A DNA stretch of 64,000 bases. Origin: Primulina eburnea. Its lineage: Eukaryota > Streptophyta > Magnoliopsida > Lamiales > Gesneriaceae. The position numbers were made by a program, and so were the translations under genes. Positions 1 to 12,065 of the stretch are shown one piece after another; position 1 is the stretch's first letter; each line of letters starts with the position of its first letter. Under the pieces are notes generated by a model, which worked only from the letters and a program-made list of their open reading frames with translations, ran no database searches and had not been told where the DNA came from. The stretch is taken from NCBI RefSeq assembly GCF_022965805.1, contig NC_133101.1, forward strand, positions 124,001 to 188,000, given 5' to 3'.

Positions 1-310
1 TGAACATGGATTAAATCTTATTCGGCAAGTTAAATGGATAACAAAAGTTTGTCTTGAACACAGCAGCAATGCCGGGAGGAGGTGGTCAGGACGTAAAGCC
101 AGAGTTCCGATTCAAAATCAACTTGATTATCGACCCAGGTAACTGTGTGTGGATTGAGTGGTAGTTAAGTGATAGATGAAAATGGATGATTCTTTTGGTA
201 GGCAATAGATGTTACGTAACAAGAAACTAATATTTATTTACCCTTACAGCTATAGAGAGAGGGTACATATATGTATAAAAGATATACACCATCCAAAGTA
301 AGTAGATAAG
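1..310. other. Window edge; no assigned gene
   Basis: The first 310 bases contain the 3' flank, probably including the 3' UTR, of the minus-strand LIR1 gene. On the plus strand an ATG at 69 opens a short glycine-rich frame of about 23 codons (starting MPGGGGQDV) that runs into a possible donor (CAG|GTAACT) near 140. I do not recognise it and nothing downstream continues it. It may be chance or a stray exon. Confidence 0.25.
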
Positions 311-829
311 TCAACAGATGCCCATCTGGTAAGAAGACTCGCAGAATTCTCCCCCGAGAACATCACAAGCCTCACCTAGCAGCACCCTGTAATTTTAAAG
401 AATGTATAAGTACATGTATGTATATATAGACTTTAAATGGACATAGATGTTAATCTTATTACGTCTTGTCATCAGTGGTGTAATCAAGATACTCCCTATC
501 AACTGCCTCGCGACCAATATTATGTGGCGTTTTGGTTGCTTCCAGTTTGATTTCGGGATATACGTCCGCCACACAGGTATCTCCACCAATTGTTTCACAG
601 GCTTCCGCAGGAAAGACCCTTCATATCAAGCAAGAAAGATTTGAAGAGACAACAAACAAAAACAGAAAGATAATTAATAATCTTACGAGATCGGAGAGCT
701 GTAGTTGACTGCCAGAGCATTTAATGGTTTGATCGAAGCAAAGCATGTTGGCTTGGGGAAGTGATCGGGGGTGAGCATTCTGGGAACATTGAGAGGGGAT
801 GATAGGGTTAAAGCTGCTGCCTGCTGCAT
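311..829 (-). CDS. LIR1: Light-regulated protein LIR1, chloroplastic
   Basis: Three minus-strand exons, 829-687, 618-463 and 386-311, give 124 residues when joined over GT-AG introns. Residues 1 to about 47 (starting MQQAAALTLSSPLNVPR) are rich in Ala, Ser and Pro and look like a chloroplast transit peptide. The mature part has the two family repeats, EACETIGGDTC at about 53-63 and EACDVLGGEFC at about 105-115, each with paired cysteines. Known for the family: LIR1 helps tether leaf-type ferredoxin-NADP reductase to thylakoids, and its transcript is light- and clock-controlled. The exon junctions keep frame exactly (143 + 156 + 76 nt). The start is the first in-frame Met and fits the transit peptide. 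The usual plant length is about 120-130 residues, so the gene looks complete. Evening-element-like sites lie upstream. Confidence 0.93.
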
Positions 830-884
830 TTTCGTTGGATGCTTGAATGATCAGTTTAACTGGGTCTCCAATTTCTAGTCAAGA

Positions 885-968
885 AGATATTTTTGGATAA
901 TAAGAGAGTGGCTGTGTGAAACACAACACATCACCCAATTTTGCCCCACCACTCCTAGATATTTATCT
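885..968 (-). promoter_or_regulatory. Evening-element-like sites upstream of LIR1
   Basis: Read on the minus strand, the canonical evening element AAAATATCT occurs at 893-885, about 56 bp before the LIR1 start codon. A second, shorter match (AAATATCT, within GATAAATATCTAGG) occurs at 964-957. The second also resembles a TATA box (ATAAATAT), in which case the first would lie in the 5' UTR. Evening elements bind CCA1/LHY/RVE clock factors, which fits the known circadian expression of LIR1. Function here is inferred from motif and position only. Confidence 0.5.
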
Positions 969-999
969 TCTATCTCGTTGTCATCGAACAATCCAAAAG

Positions 1000-2310
1000 C
1001 TATTGCCGCTAGGTATTCTCTTCCTTAGCGACTAGTCTAAATAGATGTACGTTACGTATTCACACGAAATGAACTCTTGGGATGGAAGAGAATAACATTC
1101 GAAAGAAAAAAAAGTGTGAACAAAATATGCGCGCGATGGGAAAAAATAGTAAACAAAAGTTGTTGCACAATAAATCACGTACGATTAGTAATTAATTGCA
1201 ATTGGAATGCCATGGAAAAAATCATCATTGTAATGTTACAAAAAATAGGCGGGGATCTAGGTGGAAGGCTAGAAGTCTGTATCTTTTTCTTTTCTTCTTT
1301 TCTTTTGGTTATGGAGGAGTACACAGTTTTGATAGGAAGATACAACAATGTGGCAACTGCGAAAGCAATCAATGGATGAAGAAATTTCAAAATGTGACAT
1401 GTGATTATTTCAATTGTGATTGTTTTGGTCACACGAAGATATATTGCCCTAACTTGGTTGATCAGAGTGGAGGTGGAGGCTCAATGCCAAGGTCTTACAG
1501 CTTAGTATCTTGAAGCTTCGAAACTAGTGTCGACTCGAGGAGTTGTCGGTGACTGGGATACGCAGATCGAGACGTCATCAGCCGGCTGATGACAGACGTA
1601 TGTATAATCCTAAAGACTTAAATAGTGATTTAAGGATCATTATGAAGAAATTTGAAATAAGTTTATTAATTCTGGATCTGACAAGATAGTGATTTCATTA
1701 TGTTAGTATTATCTAAGTTCAGACGAGTAGACTTTCTGTCAGCTTGTTTTAGTGAGATATATGATGTACTCATTGAGATATCCAAATGTAATATACATAC
1801 TTATATATTTAATATTTATCAGTTGCATGCTATATGTTTTATGAAGAGCTCGACCAAGCACCTCCACCCACCTGGGTCGAACTCGAGCTCTTCACACATC
1901 GACTCACTCTCCTGGGTCGAGTTGGTCGAATTCATAGGTTGAGTTCGACCTAGTAAAATTCAAAATAAAAAGTTGATTTCTTATCGAAACGTGATTCTCT
2001 CGTTCGATTTTTTGTGGACGAATACGTTGTAGACTCATTGTTAGCCAGAGGGTCGAGAAGAATGATATATTTTGTGAAGATTGAGAAGGAATGAATTGAG
2101 ATGTAGATTGAGTTGAATTGGGTAAGATTGTGTCGCGTAAATTTTTTATTTAATTAAATTATAAATTTTATTGTATTGAAAATTAAAATACATTAATAAA
2201 AAAATTAATTTTTAAACAAATTTCGAAAAAAGATTAAAAAAAAAAATTACATTTACTCTTTTTTTTTAATAAACACTTCCAACAACAATCCGTTTTTCCT
2301 TTTTTTACCT
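1000..2310. other. Intergenic DNA with a weak LINE-gag-like remnant
   Basis: No intact gene is seen. A plus-strand open frame at 1196-1513 ends in a Cys/His cluster (CDYFNCDCFGHTKIYC) that resembles the zinc knuckle of plant LINE ORF1 proteins, with one expected Cys read as Tyr. It may be a remnant, at low confidence. A 20-bp perfect palindrome lies at 1574-1593. The stretch 1850-1955 repeats GGTCGA/CTCGA words several times. From 2100 the sequence is very AT-rich. Confidence 0.3.
1574..1593. repeat. Perfect 20-bp palindrome
   Basis: The sequence GTCATCAGCCGGCTGATGAC reads the same on both strands with no spacer. It sits in a GC-rich island within AT-rich intergenic DNA. It could be a dimeric-protein site or a mobile-element relic. 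Nothing nearby decides between these. Confidence 0.6.
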
Positions 2311-2319
2311 ATTAAATGT

Positions 2320-2571
2320 GGTTTGCCTTTTCCTGTTGGGTTTCTGTATCTCTCTTCCTCTTCGTCAATCGCATAACGACTCGCGGCGTCGAGCTTCCTT
2401 TTATCTCTCGGTCGTTCACTACTTTTCAGGTATTCCGATTATATTTCTAGGATTTATTTCATGTTTTCAATTGACCGTGCGTCTGTCTTGTTAATTTTTC
2501 ATTTTGCCAATTGTCTTTTTGGATTCAATTAATTGCGGTTTGCCTTTTCCTGTCGGGGTTTCTGCATCTCT
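2320..2571 (+). promoter_or_regulatory. 5' region of the NFRKB-like gene, with a local duplication and a probable 5'-UTR exon
   Basis: A pyrimidine-rich stretch (about 2340-2429) ends in CAG|GTATTCC and looks like a noncoding first exon. Its intron would run to just before the coding exon, with an acceptor somewhere before 3102 that I cannot fix. A segment of about 36 bp (GGTTTGCCTTTTCCTGTTGG and on) at about 2320-2355 recurs at about 2535-2571 with few changes. This suggests a local duplication that may have doubled a transcription-start region. Confidence 0.45.
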
Positions 2572-3101
2572 CTGATTTCCCATTCTGTTTGCGATTGCCT
2601 TCCATTTTTCACTCCCCCGTTTTCTTCGTTGTCAAACGACATTCTAACTCGCTTTTCTGTTTCACTATTTAGTTTTGCCGCGTGAAATTTCTTCATTGTT
2701 TTAGGTTTTATGCCCCCCTCCCCCGCGAAACAAAAACAAACGTATTAATCAGGTGGCTGGGCGTTGAATGCTTCGTCATCTTATCTCTTTATCTGAAGAA
2801 TGGTTGAGTTCCACAACGCATGGTTTTGACTATATTTGCTGAACTTTTTTAGAATCACAAATGTTATATAAGGACGTTCGTGGGACAAATATAGTGATTT
2901 TGGTTGAATCTGGTGTTTTCAAGGAACAAAGTTATCGCTCCGAGTTTGTATATTTTAATTTGGTGTATGCTTAACTGTTGATGTTATGATTTTTCTAATG
3001 ATTTTTCTAATGATTTTTCATGTTGAAGGAATAGATTTGCTTGCTGAGGGCAAAATAGCCAATGTTCCATTGGGGACTCTTGTGATATTCTTTTTTGGAA
3101 T

Positions 3102-6100
3102 ATGACAGCCAATCAGCGGAAAAAAAGGGTGAATGCTTCCAGTTTGGTTGGCTGCAAATCTTATGAACAATATATGGTAAAAAGGAAGAAGTTGAAGCCA
3201 CTGCAGCTGGCCCTGAATATGGCATCTACTATCTCTCTAGAGTGGGATAACAAGAAGAAGAGTGTTGTCTCAAAGAGGGATCAGATTGGTATTTCTCAGA
3301 GGCACTGGATTCCATTTATTGAGCCTGGGCCTCATAGCCATAATATATTGGCTGATGTTTTTTCTGTTCCTCAGGAGATATTTGAATTAGAAAATTTATC
3401 TGAGATTCTTTCCTATGAGGTAACTATGGATGCATGATTCCATAAGTCGTCCCCCCGCCCCCCCTCCGCAGGAATTTTTCTGTTCAATGAATTGTTATGT
3501 ATAGGTATGGCAGAGTTTGTTCTCCAAAAATGAAAGAAGTCTTCTATCTCAATTTCTACCCAAAGAAGCTGAGCCTGATAGTCTTGTTCAAGAATTGCTT
3601 GCTGGGGATAATTTCCATTTCGGAAATCCTTTCCTCATATGGCAAGTCTTAATATGCATTCTTTTCTTTTGTACTATCTATGTTTCTGTATATTTCATTG
3701 AACAACTCTTGGCCTTTTTATCAAATAAATTTTCTTATTTTGTTTTGATCGAGTTTTAACACTTTTTCCTCTATCATATTTTTGGTTTTGTGTTGGTATC
3801 TCGTTAAATTAGTCTCTTTTATTTTTTCTTTAACTTATTTGGTGATATCCTTTCATCAACAATTCAGCTGTCATGGTTTGAATCTACTTTGTGAGGCCTT
3901 AAAGTTGTGCCTTTTGGTTTCATTTATTTTGAAGACTTATCCAGCAAGGACTGAGTCTACTACAACTCTACAAGAAATTGTTGTTGTTTTGTCAAATTTA
4001 CAATGAGTGAGGGAATGCATCAAAAGTACATTGCACATATTTGTTAAATGCCCTCAATGTGTGTGCATATGCTCGAATTTAAGTGAGGCTCAGCTCTTGT
4101 GCCTCGACACATGCGAAAACTTAGTTTTTTGATGTAGTGTGCCTCATAAGTCTGTAAAACCAAAGTCTTAACCTTGGTGTATGCTAAACATCTGAGGTTT
4201 TTTTAATTGTGTGTTAATTGCATGGATAGTAAATTAGGTGTAATGCGAGATAACAATGCATCATCTTGTTCATAGATTCATGAATATTTATTCATTGTTA
4301 TTCAACAGTTTTTAAGGTGTTATGAATTTTTCTTCAAATGTTAAGCTTTACAGTGTTACCCCTCTAGGTATTTCACTTTAATAATGTATGTGCCACGCCT
4401 TGATATTTGAGCCTAGGCTTATGATACCAATGCTCCTCAACACACATCACATTTCTTACAACTATGATATTCCATCTTACGAGGATCTGCTAGAATAATA
4501 TCTTTAGCACATTACTTGTTGTTTTTCTGTATTCATTGTTTTCCCAATGCTCTCAGCATTACACGGATGCTTCCCTTTGCTCATCATTGAGTAAATTCTG
4601 AATTTTCTTTTTCCTAATTCAAGGGGTATTACTTTTGATGAGTTGATCGGGGTATCACTTTTCTAAGTTGATCCAGGTATTTTCGTAAAAATCAATTGGT
4701 GTCACAAAGTCGGACCATTAAAAGCCTCAACCTTTAGATATTCTATAGTGTGTCACTGAGTCGGACCACAAAGAACCCTATCCTTTACTATAGTATAAAT
4801 AGATAGGATAGATACTAATAATAGTCCTTGTTCAGTTAGGTAATAGTAATTCTATTGCTATTAAGTTTCTAATTTTAGTGCTATTAGGCAGTTTAAAAAA
4901 TAATCTACAAAATACATCAGGAAATAAAAAATAGAAAAATTATTAAACCGTGTTGCATCTATCTTCTACTCTCTCACCCTGGAGTTTCGTTGATGCAAAG
5001 ATAGAAAGTACTGAAAGATGCTTGAGGCCTTGGAACTATTGGAGATGTCACGCACATGTAAATCTATTTTATAAGCATTATCTGAATCTTCTTGAGAACT
5101 TGGAAATGATCAGTTTTTTGTCCTTGTGCTTACTGTAAGTGTGGACTAGAGATTTGTTCTTCAGGAAATGTACAATTACCAAATCTCCCTCAGTAAAAAT
5201 CTTTCATGAGTCACGACTAAGCTTGTCTGCATCCAACTTGTACGGAGAGTTAGCCTCCTTGAGATTTTTCCACTCTTCGTTGTGAATCTGTTGAATTCAT
5301 TACAAAATTTACAAAATCCTCCGTATTATAATTAATGAGGAAGGCGAATCAAATGCGTAGTATGCTTTGGAACGCTAGTATGGACAACATTAAAAGATGT
5401 TTTTTTTGTAGGGTGTTTGTCACATTGTTTAAGGTGAACTAAATCTGTGGAAGGGCAGCGTTCTATTGCTCTGGTTTGTCACCACTAGGTAGTATCACGT
5501 TAACTAGAGTATGATTGGGGCACTTCGATTTGTCTGTATTACTATTCTTCAAGGAATGTCGAGCAACTCCAGGATGTCCTTCAAAAATGATTTAGGAATT
5601 CTTCATCCATATTAGAAGTTAGGGAATGTTGAACACCATGTAGATGCCCAATTTGTTGGAAATAAGCTAGAGATGCATGCGGGGCTTTATGGCAGGGCAG
5701 AAATCCTGGCTACTTTATTTCAACTGAGAAGGCTAAACCTGTAATATTTCTTTCTTACTAACCAGATTGCAGTTGGATAGTTGGGACTGTGGCATCAATG
5801 CAATCTTCTTTTTGAACCACTGAAAGGTGAAGGTATTATCACGATTTGAACGAATGACCTCAACATCGTAGTGCCAAAGTTTTCCATATAGTTTATGGCA
5901 GTCATTTATATCTGCCACATTGTACAAAATCTCATCTTTTTTAATTTCGCAAGTAACAAACAAACTTCACAAATGTTCTAGCACTTGAACTTCATGGTCC
6001 TTCGTAATCCGTGTGATTTTGTGAGGGAGGAATGCTCTTCATTTCTGAAGAGAATTGATGTATCCAATTTGAACGGCTTGGATGTGCTTTTCAGTTCCTT

Positions 6101-9100
6101 GAGTAAGTTTTAACTGTCCAGTGATTTTCAGTTTTGTTGCCGCAGGGGTGCTTCTCTCTGTTTTGGAGAGCTCCATCCTGATAGTGTTCTTCACGAGGAG
6201 CAGTGCCTCAAAGCTTGCAAGAAGGCCTATTACTCACATTTACGAAAGTATCATAACGAGTATGGAGTTTTGTCAACTATATATAGTTCTGTTTGATGAA
6301 TATCTCGGATGTGTTTTTGCTTTAAGTTGTTTGTCTCATGACATGTCCTTCTTTTGCCAGCATGATTGGGAATTTGCAACTGTGGAAGGAAAAATGGGCT
6401 GGTTGTATGGATCCTGGAGTGGATATTGTGCATAAAGTACGGAGGTTGATCTCTTCCTATGCCTATGTTTTCATTATTGTCACATTCTATTTGTAAACTA
6501 AATAACCTGACTTGGGCTTTGTGTGTCTGGTTCTGTGTTTTAGTATGCTTGTTGGGTCGTTGAATCTTTGGGCTTTTCCACTATTCTCTTGGCATAATTT
6601 GGAAGGAATTGAGGTCAATAAATATATTTGGAATCGTATTACTTTGATAGTAAAAGTCTTTATGATGGTGTCACTTTGGAATTGTTTATTGACCCATGGA
6701 AGTTTTATACTTATTCTTGGTATGTGTACTTTAAATTCTTTTCGCATTTGGATTCTGTACCTTAAGCTGTTGCCAGCTCTGAACCTGGCTGAGGTTTTGT
6801 ATGCCCCTATATTTCTGAACATAGTTTATCTTGTACCTGTTTGTTTTAAAGATGGTCCCTGCTTCCAAATAACTATGCTATTTACGTTCAACTTTTATAG
6901 CATTTTTTTCTTATATTACATTACAGCCTTCCTTTATCTTTTTAAGTCAGAAAAAATGGCATCTTAATTTTAAATCAACGAAATTGCCTCGTTATAAATG
7001 CATGTGATTTTTTATATTAATTTTTTTGTATACGAGAGACATTATACTTGATCATGTTGCCTTGTTTCTTTTCCTTAGGTAGGCTTTTCTGATTCTGAAA
7101 TAAAATTTATGAGCAGGACTAGGAATTATGCTGAGAAAAATGTGCCTCTATCAGGTACTGGAATTTATGATGCTGAAGAGAACCTTGTTGCGACACCTGA
7201 CTCTTGTTCTTGGGCTAATTCAGAGAAAGAGTATGGCAGTGATAACCAGAATCGGGAAATGGTGCATGGGGATTTTGAAAGAAGGTTATTCAGTTTTACT
7301 TCCTCCAACTTATCTTTGTCCCTCCTACTATGCAATCTCACAAGAAAGATCTAAGCAGATCTTGTTATCTGATTCTTTCATCTAATCAAATGTGCAGAAA
7401 AGTCTGCTTGAACAAACCAGGTGATTGTGAGTTCAGTTGGCAAGAAGTGGCTGCAGTATCTAGACAAGGAGGAAAGCTACACGTACACAATATCCAGCAT
7501 GAAGATGATGGAGCCAAATACATGTCTTATGTCAAGGTGGTTTGGTGCAACTTTAGTTTTTCGGTGAAAAATTCTGGCAGCCTTTCTTGGTCGGCATTGC
7601 ACAATTGTATTTTGCTCCCCTGTCTCATTTTGGGTGCCTTTTAAATATCATTAACGATTTTGAGGAAGTTTTACTTGAGGTTTCTCAGGTTAGCAAGCAA
7701 CAGCATGAACGAGTTAAAAGTAGCATGAAACATTCTGGCATTAGCATTCAGCCTAGGTCTCTGAATAATGTTTTGGGTACCATTGACGCACTTAATGTGC
7801 AACCATTTGAGAAATTCGAGGAGGAAGAAGAGAAGAAGTTGCATGATTACTGGTTTGTTATTGATGTTATTTTTGTTTTTGAGCTTAAAATTTAAGCTCT
7901 TTAGCATCCTCTTTGCATTATGATATTCTCATTACAGGCTAAAATTGGTAAAACTTGACATCCCTGATGGTTTCGTTTACTGGAGAAAGAGTCGATCGTC
8001 GAGGCAGCAGTTAATACAGTCTCTAGGTGAAGAGATGGGAAAAAAAGTAAAGCCTGAGGAGGTTTGTTGTCTTTTCTTCCGCACTAAAAAATTCTGATTT
8101 TCATGGGATGGACCATTCATCAAAGACCTCCTTTTACAAAATTCAGAAAACATCCAGTACTGCTTTTTTCCTCGATACATTTGTGTAGGTTATTCTGGAT
8201 AGGGACAGAGAACGTTCTAATAAGCTTATGAAACCCTCAGATGATAGCGCTTATGAATTCCTCCCTGCAATTGCTATTGAGGTTTATTAGCTTGGTTCTT
8301 TTCTTAATTTTTTATGATTTTCCTGTTGCTGACTCTTTTGAAAGTGTAGTTTCTTGTGCAATGAAACATTTAGTTCATATTTTTATGGTCAGGTTGTGGG
8401 GAAAGATCAATTTGATGACATGCTTTTAGAGCAGAGGGATAATGAGCTGGCAAACGATGAAATTGTGTCAGTACAGCAGGTTGATTTGGCTGCTTTTCTG
8501 TTTTTGTGTTGGCCCGAATATCAGATTTTGGAAATAGATATACTCAGTTAAGTGGCGGTTGATGAACTTTTCATGCAGTGTTCATTTATTTTTGTTTCTT
8601 ATGTGACGATCAGGCTGAAAAGATTGAAAAGATGGATTGTGTATTTGCTGAGCAAGCGCAGGACACAGTGAAGATCGAGCGTGGTGATATGCCTGACCAT
8701 GTTTGCAGTAAGGATCACCATCAGCAGCAGGTTGCTTCAATGGATAAAAGCTCTATGAATAGTGACGTGTTGATAGAATCATGCAACCCTGTTGTTCGTC
8801 AGGATAAGCATCAACAGCAAAATGGTTCAGTTTCTGGCAATCTTCAGATCAAATCCCTGGAGATTGAATCCCTTGTCAACAGTGCTAGTGCAGAAATAGA
8901 TGATGCTCCCCCTTTTTCAACGTACATGGGAAATGTAAGTCGTGCGAATATTCCCGTTGACCAGCGGGTTCCTCTTACATCTGCTAGTGATGTTTGGCCA
9001 ACAGGTGATGCTCGTGGTTCCTACTTTCAATCTGCTGCCGCTAGTGATGGATATGCTTCTCAAGAGTTGAAGCTTGGGAGAACACGGTTAATACAGGAGC

Positions 9101-9960
9101 TACCATTGCGAATACCTGATATGGAAACAGACAGGCAAGATAAAGATGCTGGGAAGGATATGCTTCCCAGGCGATCTGACCATTCGTCATTCTTCAACTC
9201 CTACTCTAACCAAGATCAAAGTGAATCACTCTCGTTCTTCAAGGGCCAGAATAGTTTATCATACCATCACGAGCAAAAGCACTTGGGTGTAGATTTCCAG
9301 CGCGCTAATGATCTGATGTACGCAGGTCAATTTGATGGGCATTTGATGGAACAAGTTCACCCATCACTTCATTTATGTCCAAAGCCGAAGATATTTAATG
9401 ATTTTTACATGCATCAAACCCTTCAGGACAGTATGTATTCCGATGGAAGTCGGTTTAACATGCCAAGGCAGGAGCAGGTTCCGGTCAATATTCATGATTG
9501 GGCCGCTGTTAACTCGGTAAGCATGACAGCTACTTCTCAACCTCATTTGAACAGTGTAGAGTTGAATCAGAACTGGTATTCAGGTGAGAGCGGTGCCCAA
9601 CATGTCTGGGCTCCCTATGAAAGTGGTGTCCATAGCTTTAGTGGCGGACGTAATTCAGATCAAAGCCTATTCAGCGTACTTTCTGAATGTAATGAACTGC
9701 GACCTTCTGCCAATTATGTTCCGATGCGCTCATCGGAGAGATTCATCCAGGCTGGAAACTACAGTGGAATTGGTGAAGGAATTCCGCCGAGCAGCCTGGC
9801 ACAAGAAGCACCTAATGCATTTAACTACTTGAATGGTCACGAGGCAGGCACCGCTGGTGTTAAAATCAGTAGCCTGGGGTGGATGGGAGTCCCACAGCAG
9901 AATCCTGGGGTACATGAGTCATCCATGGATAAACCTTTTTTAAGGTCTTGGAATCAATAA
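3102..9960 (+). CDS. NFRKB-like nuclear protein with DEUBAD-type domain (AT5G13950-like)
   Basis: Eleven coding exons join in frame: 3102-3419, 3505-3641, 6146-6259, 6361-6436, 7079-7284, 7398-7536, 7689-7852, 7938-8061, 8189-8281, 8393-8479 and 8614-9960. They give about 934 residues. Residues 1-60 are basic (starting MTANQRKKRVNASS). Residues about 85-205 match the conserved domain of plant NFRKB-related proteins (HNILADVFSVPQEIFELENL, then FHFGNPFLIWGASLCFGELH). A middle part carries an acidic run near 370-380. The last exon (about 450 residues) is low-complexity and rich in Gln, Ser, Asn and His. Known for the family: animal NFRKB is an INO80 chromatin-remodelling subunit; the plant proteins are nuclear and less well characterised. 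The length is close to that of the Arabidopsis protein as I remember it. The identification is by recall of that sequence, and the biochemical role is inference. Confidence 0.88.
3642..6145 (+). other. Long GC-AG intron in the NFRKB-like gene
   Basis: The exon ending CTCATATG is followed by GCAAGT, not GT. Only this break completes the Trp codon (TG|G) and continues WGASLCFGELHPDS from the acceptor at 6146, as the family requires. The 2.5-kb intron is AT-rich. It contains no coding frame that I recognise. Confidence 0.8.
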
Positions 9961-10161
9961 GGACCTTGTTTGTTCGGTGCAACATCAATCAGGAGAGAGT
10001 TTCTGAAATATGTAATAGCACACACAAAGTTGTTCAGTTCAGCGCACCTGCATTTTGAAGCTGCCCTAACGTGGCGCAGAGTACACACGTAGAGCCAGTC
10101 TGATGCCATGTATGTACATATCTATATTTCTAATTAAGAATGGAGTGAGTGCCAGCCGTTG

Positions 10162-10167
10162 AATAAA
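10162..10167 (+). terminator. Candidate poly(A) signal of the NFRKB-like gene
   Basis: An AATAAA hexamer lies about 200 bp after the stop codon, just before a drop into AT-rich transposon sequence. The distance is typical for a plant 3' UTR. Confidence 0.5.
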
Positions 10168-10336
10168 CGGGTACAAGGTATGTCCATTGCGTCAGATATT
10201 GCATTGTCTTATTTCCTAAATGAATACATTGAAAGTATTTTTATTATTTGTAAAAATAACAAAAAAATAAAATTATTAACATAAACCACACGCCACTTAA
10301 ATTTTTTATTTTCGTAATTCCATTAATTGAAAAAAG

Positions 10337-10971
10337 CAAGGTTCTAAAAAGCATGAAGCGTTTTGAAACGTGGATGTCGAGTTCCAAGCTTTTTAAGTTT
10401 AAGCGAGATTAGCACGGGTTTAAGCGTGAAAATACGTTTTTATCTCGTAATTGTAATTATCTCAAACTAATAAATTGATAAAATAATACATAAATATGAT
10501 AAATTTAAGTTTGATACATTAATTCTCATATTTATAAAAATATAAAAATCTCAAAATTACAATCTTTATTTGTTTTTGCAATTAGACTATATTAAAAATT
10601 ACTAAATATTTGTCAAATCATTGTCATACATGATTAATCATAATTAAAATTAAAAAAAAAACATCTAAATTATAAACTTAATTTATTATTTTAAAATAAA
10701 AAACATACCTTCAATAATTAAAATTAAAAAAAAAACATCTAAATTATAAACTTAATTTATTATTTTAAAATAAAAAACATACCTTCAAAATATAAAAAAA
10801 AATGTGATTAATTGTACTTAAACACGTTTAATTAAACGTCTTTATTACACTTAATTTGGTCAAACTTAGTTTGACCGTTTTTTTCCGTTTTTCTCCGAAG
10901 TGGGGTGTTTTTGTCGAGCTTCAAGTTTAAACGTGCTTAAACGGAGCTTAAGCGTGCTTTTTAAAACACTG
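10337..10971. mobile_element. Non-autonomous hAT-type element, 635 bp
   Basis: The left end reads CAAGGTTCTAAAAAGC and the right end, reversed, reads CAGTGTTTTAAAAAGC (13 of 16 bases match). The flanks are GAAAAAAG (10329-10336) and GAAAAAAA (10972-10979), an 8-bp target duplication with one mismatch. GCTTAAGC/AAGCGTG-type words recur near both ends, as subterminal repeats do. There is no coding capacity. Terminal CA, 8-bp TSD and size all fit a hAT MITE. Confidence 0.75.
10642..10789. repeat. Two-copy tandem repeat, 74-bp period, inside the hAT MITE
   Basis: The AT-rich unit containing ACATCTAAATTATAAACTTA starts again 74 bp later with almost no changes, which implies a recent duplication. 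Confidence 0.8.
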
Positions 10972-12065
10972 GAAAAAAAAATACTATGATTTACTCTTTC
11001 ATTTTTATAGATGCATACAATTTTCAAGTTTTTTCCAAGTTCTTTTATTGCTTAAAATATTTAAGTTATATCAAATTATTGCAAAATGAAGCTATCGGCT
11101 CAATGGTCTGGATTTTTTTCCTTATCAATAAATAAAATATATTACCCGTATAAACACACTGGGTAGACGAATATAATGAAAGAATAACAATAATGTCAAC
11201 TACTTGACAATCATAACCATATCCTATATAAAAGTCTTGGGTATATAGATTGAAATTCCAACGATAAACATGTAGTTTAATGCTAAAGAAGAATCTACCA
11301 ATATTCACATCAGGTTCTTCAAATATCTTTACTTTCCTTGCTGTCCAAATCTATATTCACATCTATATAACTCTATGTTACCTATAATTATGATGACTTA
11401 TAAAAATGTGGATGCTGAATAAATTTTTTGCACGGTGGTTTTACTACATTACTCAAAAATTATTTATTGTTTATATCAATTGTATGGGTATTGATAGAAA
11501 AAATATATAAAATTTAATGTCAAATTTGAGACATTAAATTTATAGAATTTAATATATTATTTATTCATTTAATTGGTCCATTTATTTTTTTAACTCATTA
11601 AACACATTAGGATCATAATAGTATTATTATTTTTTAATAGAAAATTGAAATATAATAAACTTTGAAAATAATATTACGTAAAAATTGAATAAATATTTGA
11701 TAATAAAAATATATCAGAGAAATAACATTTTTTTATAGATAATTCTAAGAAAAAATATTGAAAGACTAAATCTTGGAATAAAAAATATATATTTTATTAA
11801 AAATATTAAAAGATAAAAACATTTAAATTTTTTTTTTTTTTTGAGAAATCTAATAACAATGATACATTAAAATATATCTATAAAAGTGTTCGTCAAAAGA
11901 TAAAAATTACATCTTTATCAATACGAATCTAAAAACTCAATAAAGATATATATGTAAAATTCTAATTGTTGTAAGGGTAAAAATAAAATATCACATTTTT
12001 TAAATTTATTTCACCTAATATATAATTAATTAGTAGTCTCTTAATGAATTACTATTGCCTAAGAG
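10972..12065. repeat. AT-rich dispersed repeat, copy 1
   Basis: No gene is seen. Part of this region (about 11895-11970) closely resembles about 35610-35680. The sequence beyond the Copia insert (about 13805-13940) resembles about 36750-36870. I take it as one copy of an AT-rich repeat family, interrupted by the Copia fragment that follows. Confidence 0.45.

Noticed and set aside
447..644. Open frames of 65-67 codons on both strands
   Set aside because: They overlap LIR1 exon 2 in the wrong frame or run through its intron; the spliced LIR1 model explains the sequence.
6121..6967. Open frames of 104-151 codons rich in hydrophobic residues (possible membrane proteins)
   Set aside because: They span exons and T-rich introns of the NFRKB-like gene out of frame; T-rich intron DNA gives spurious Phe/Leu runs.
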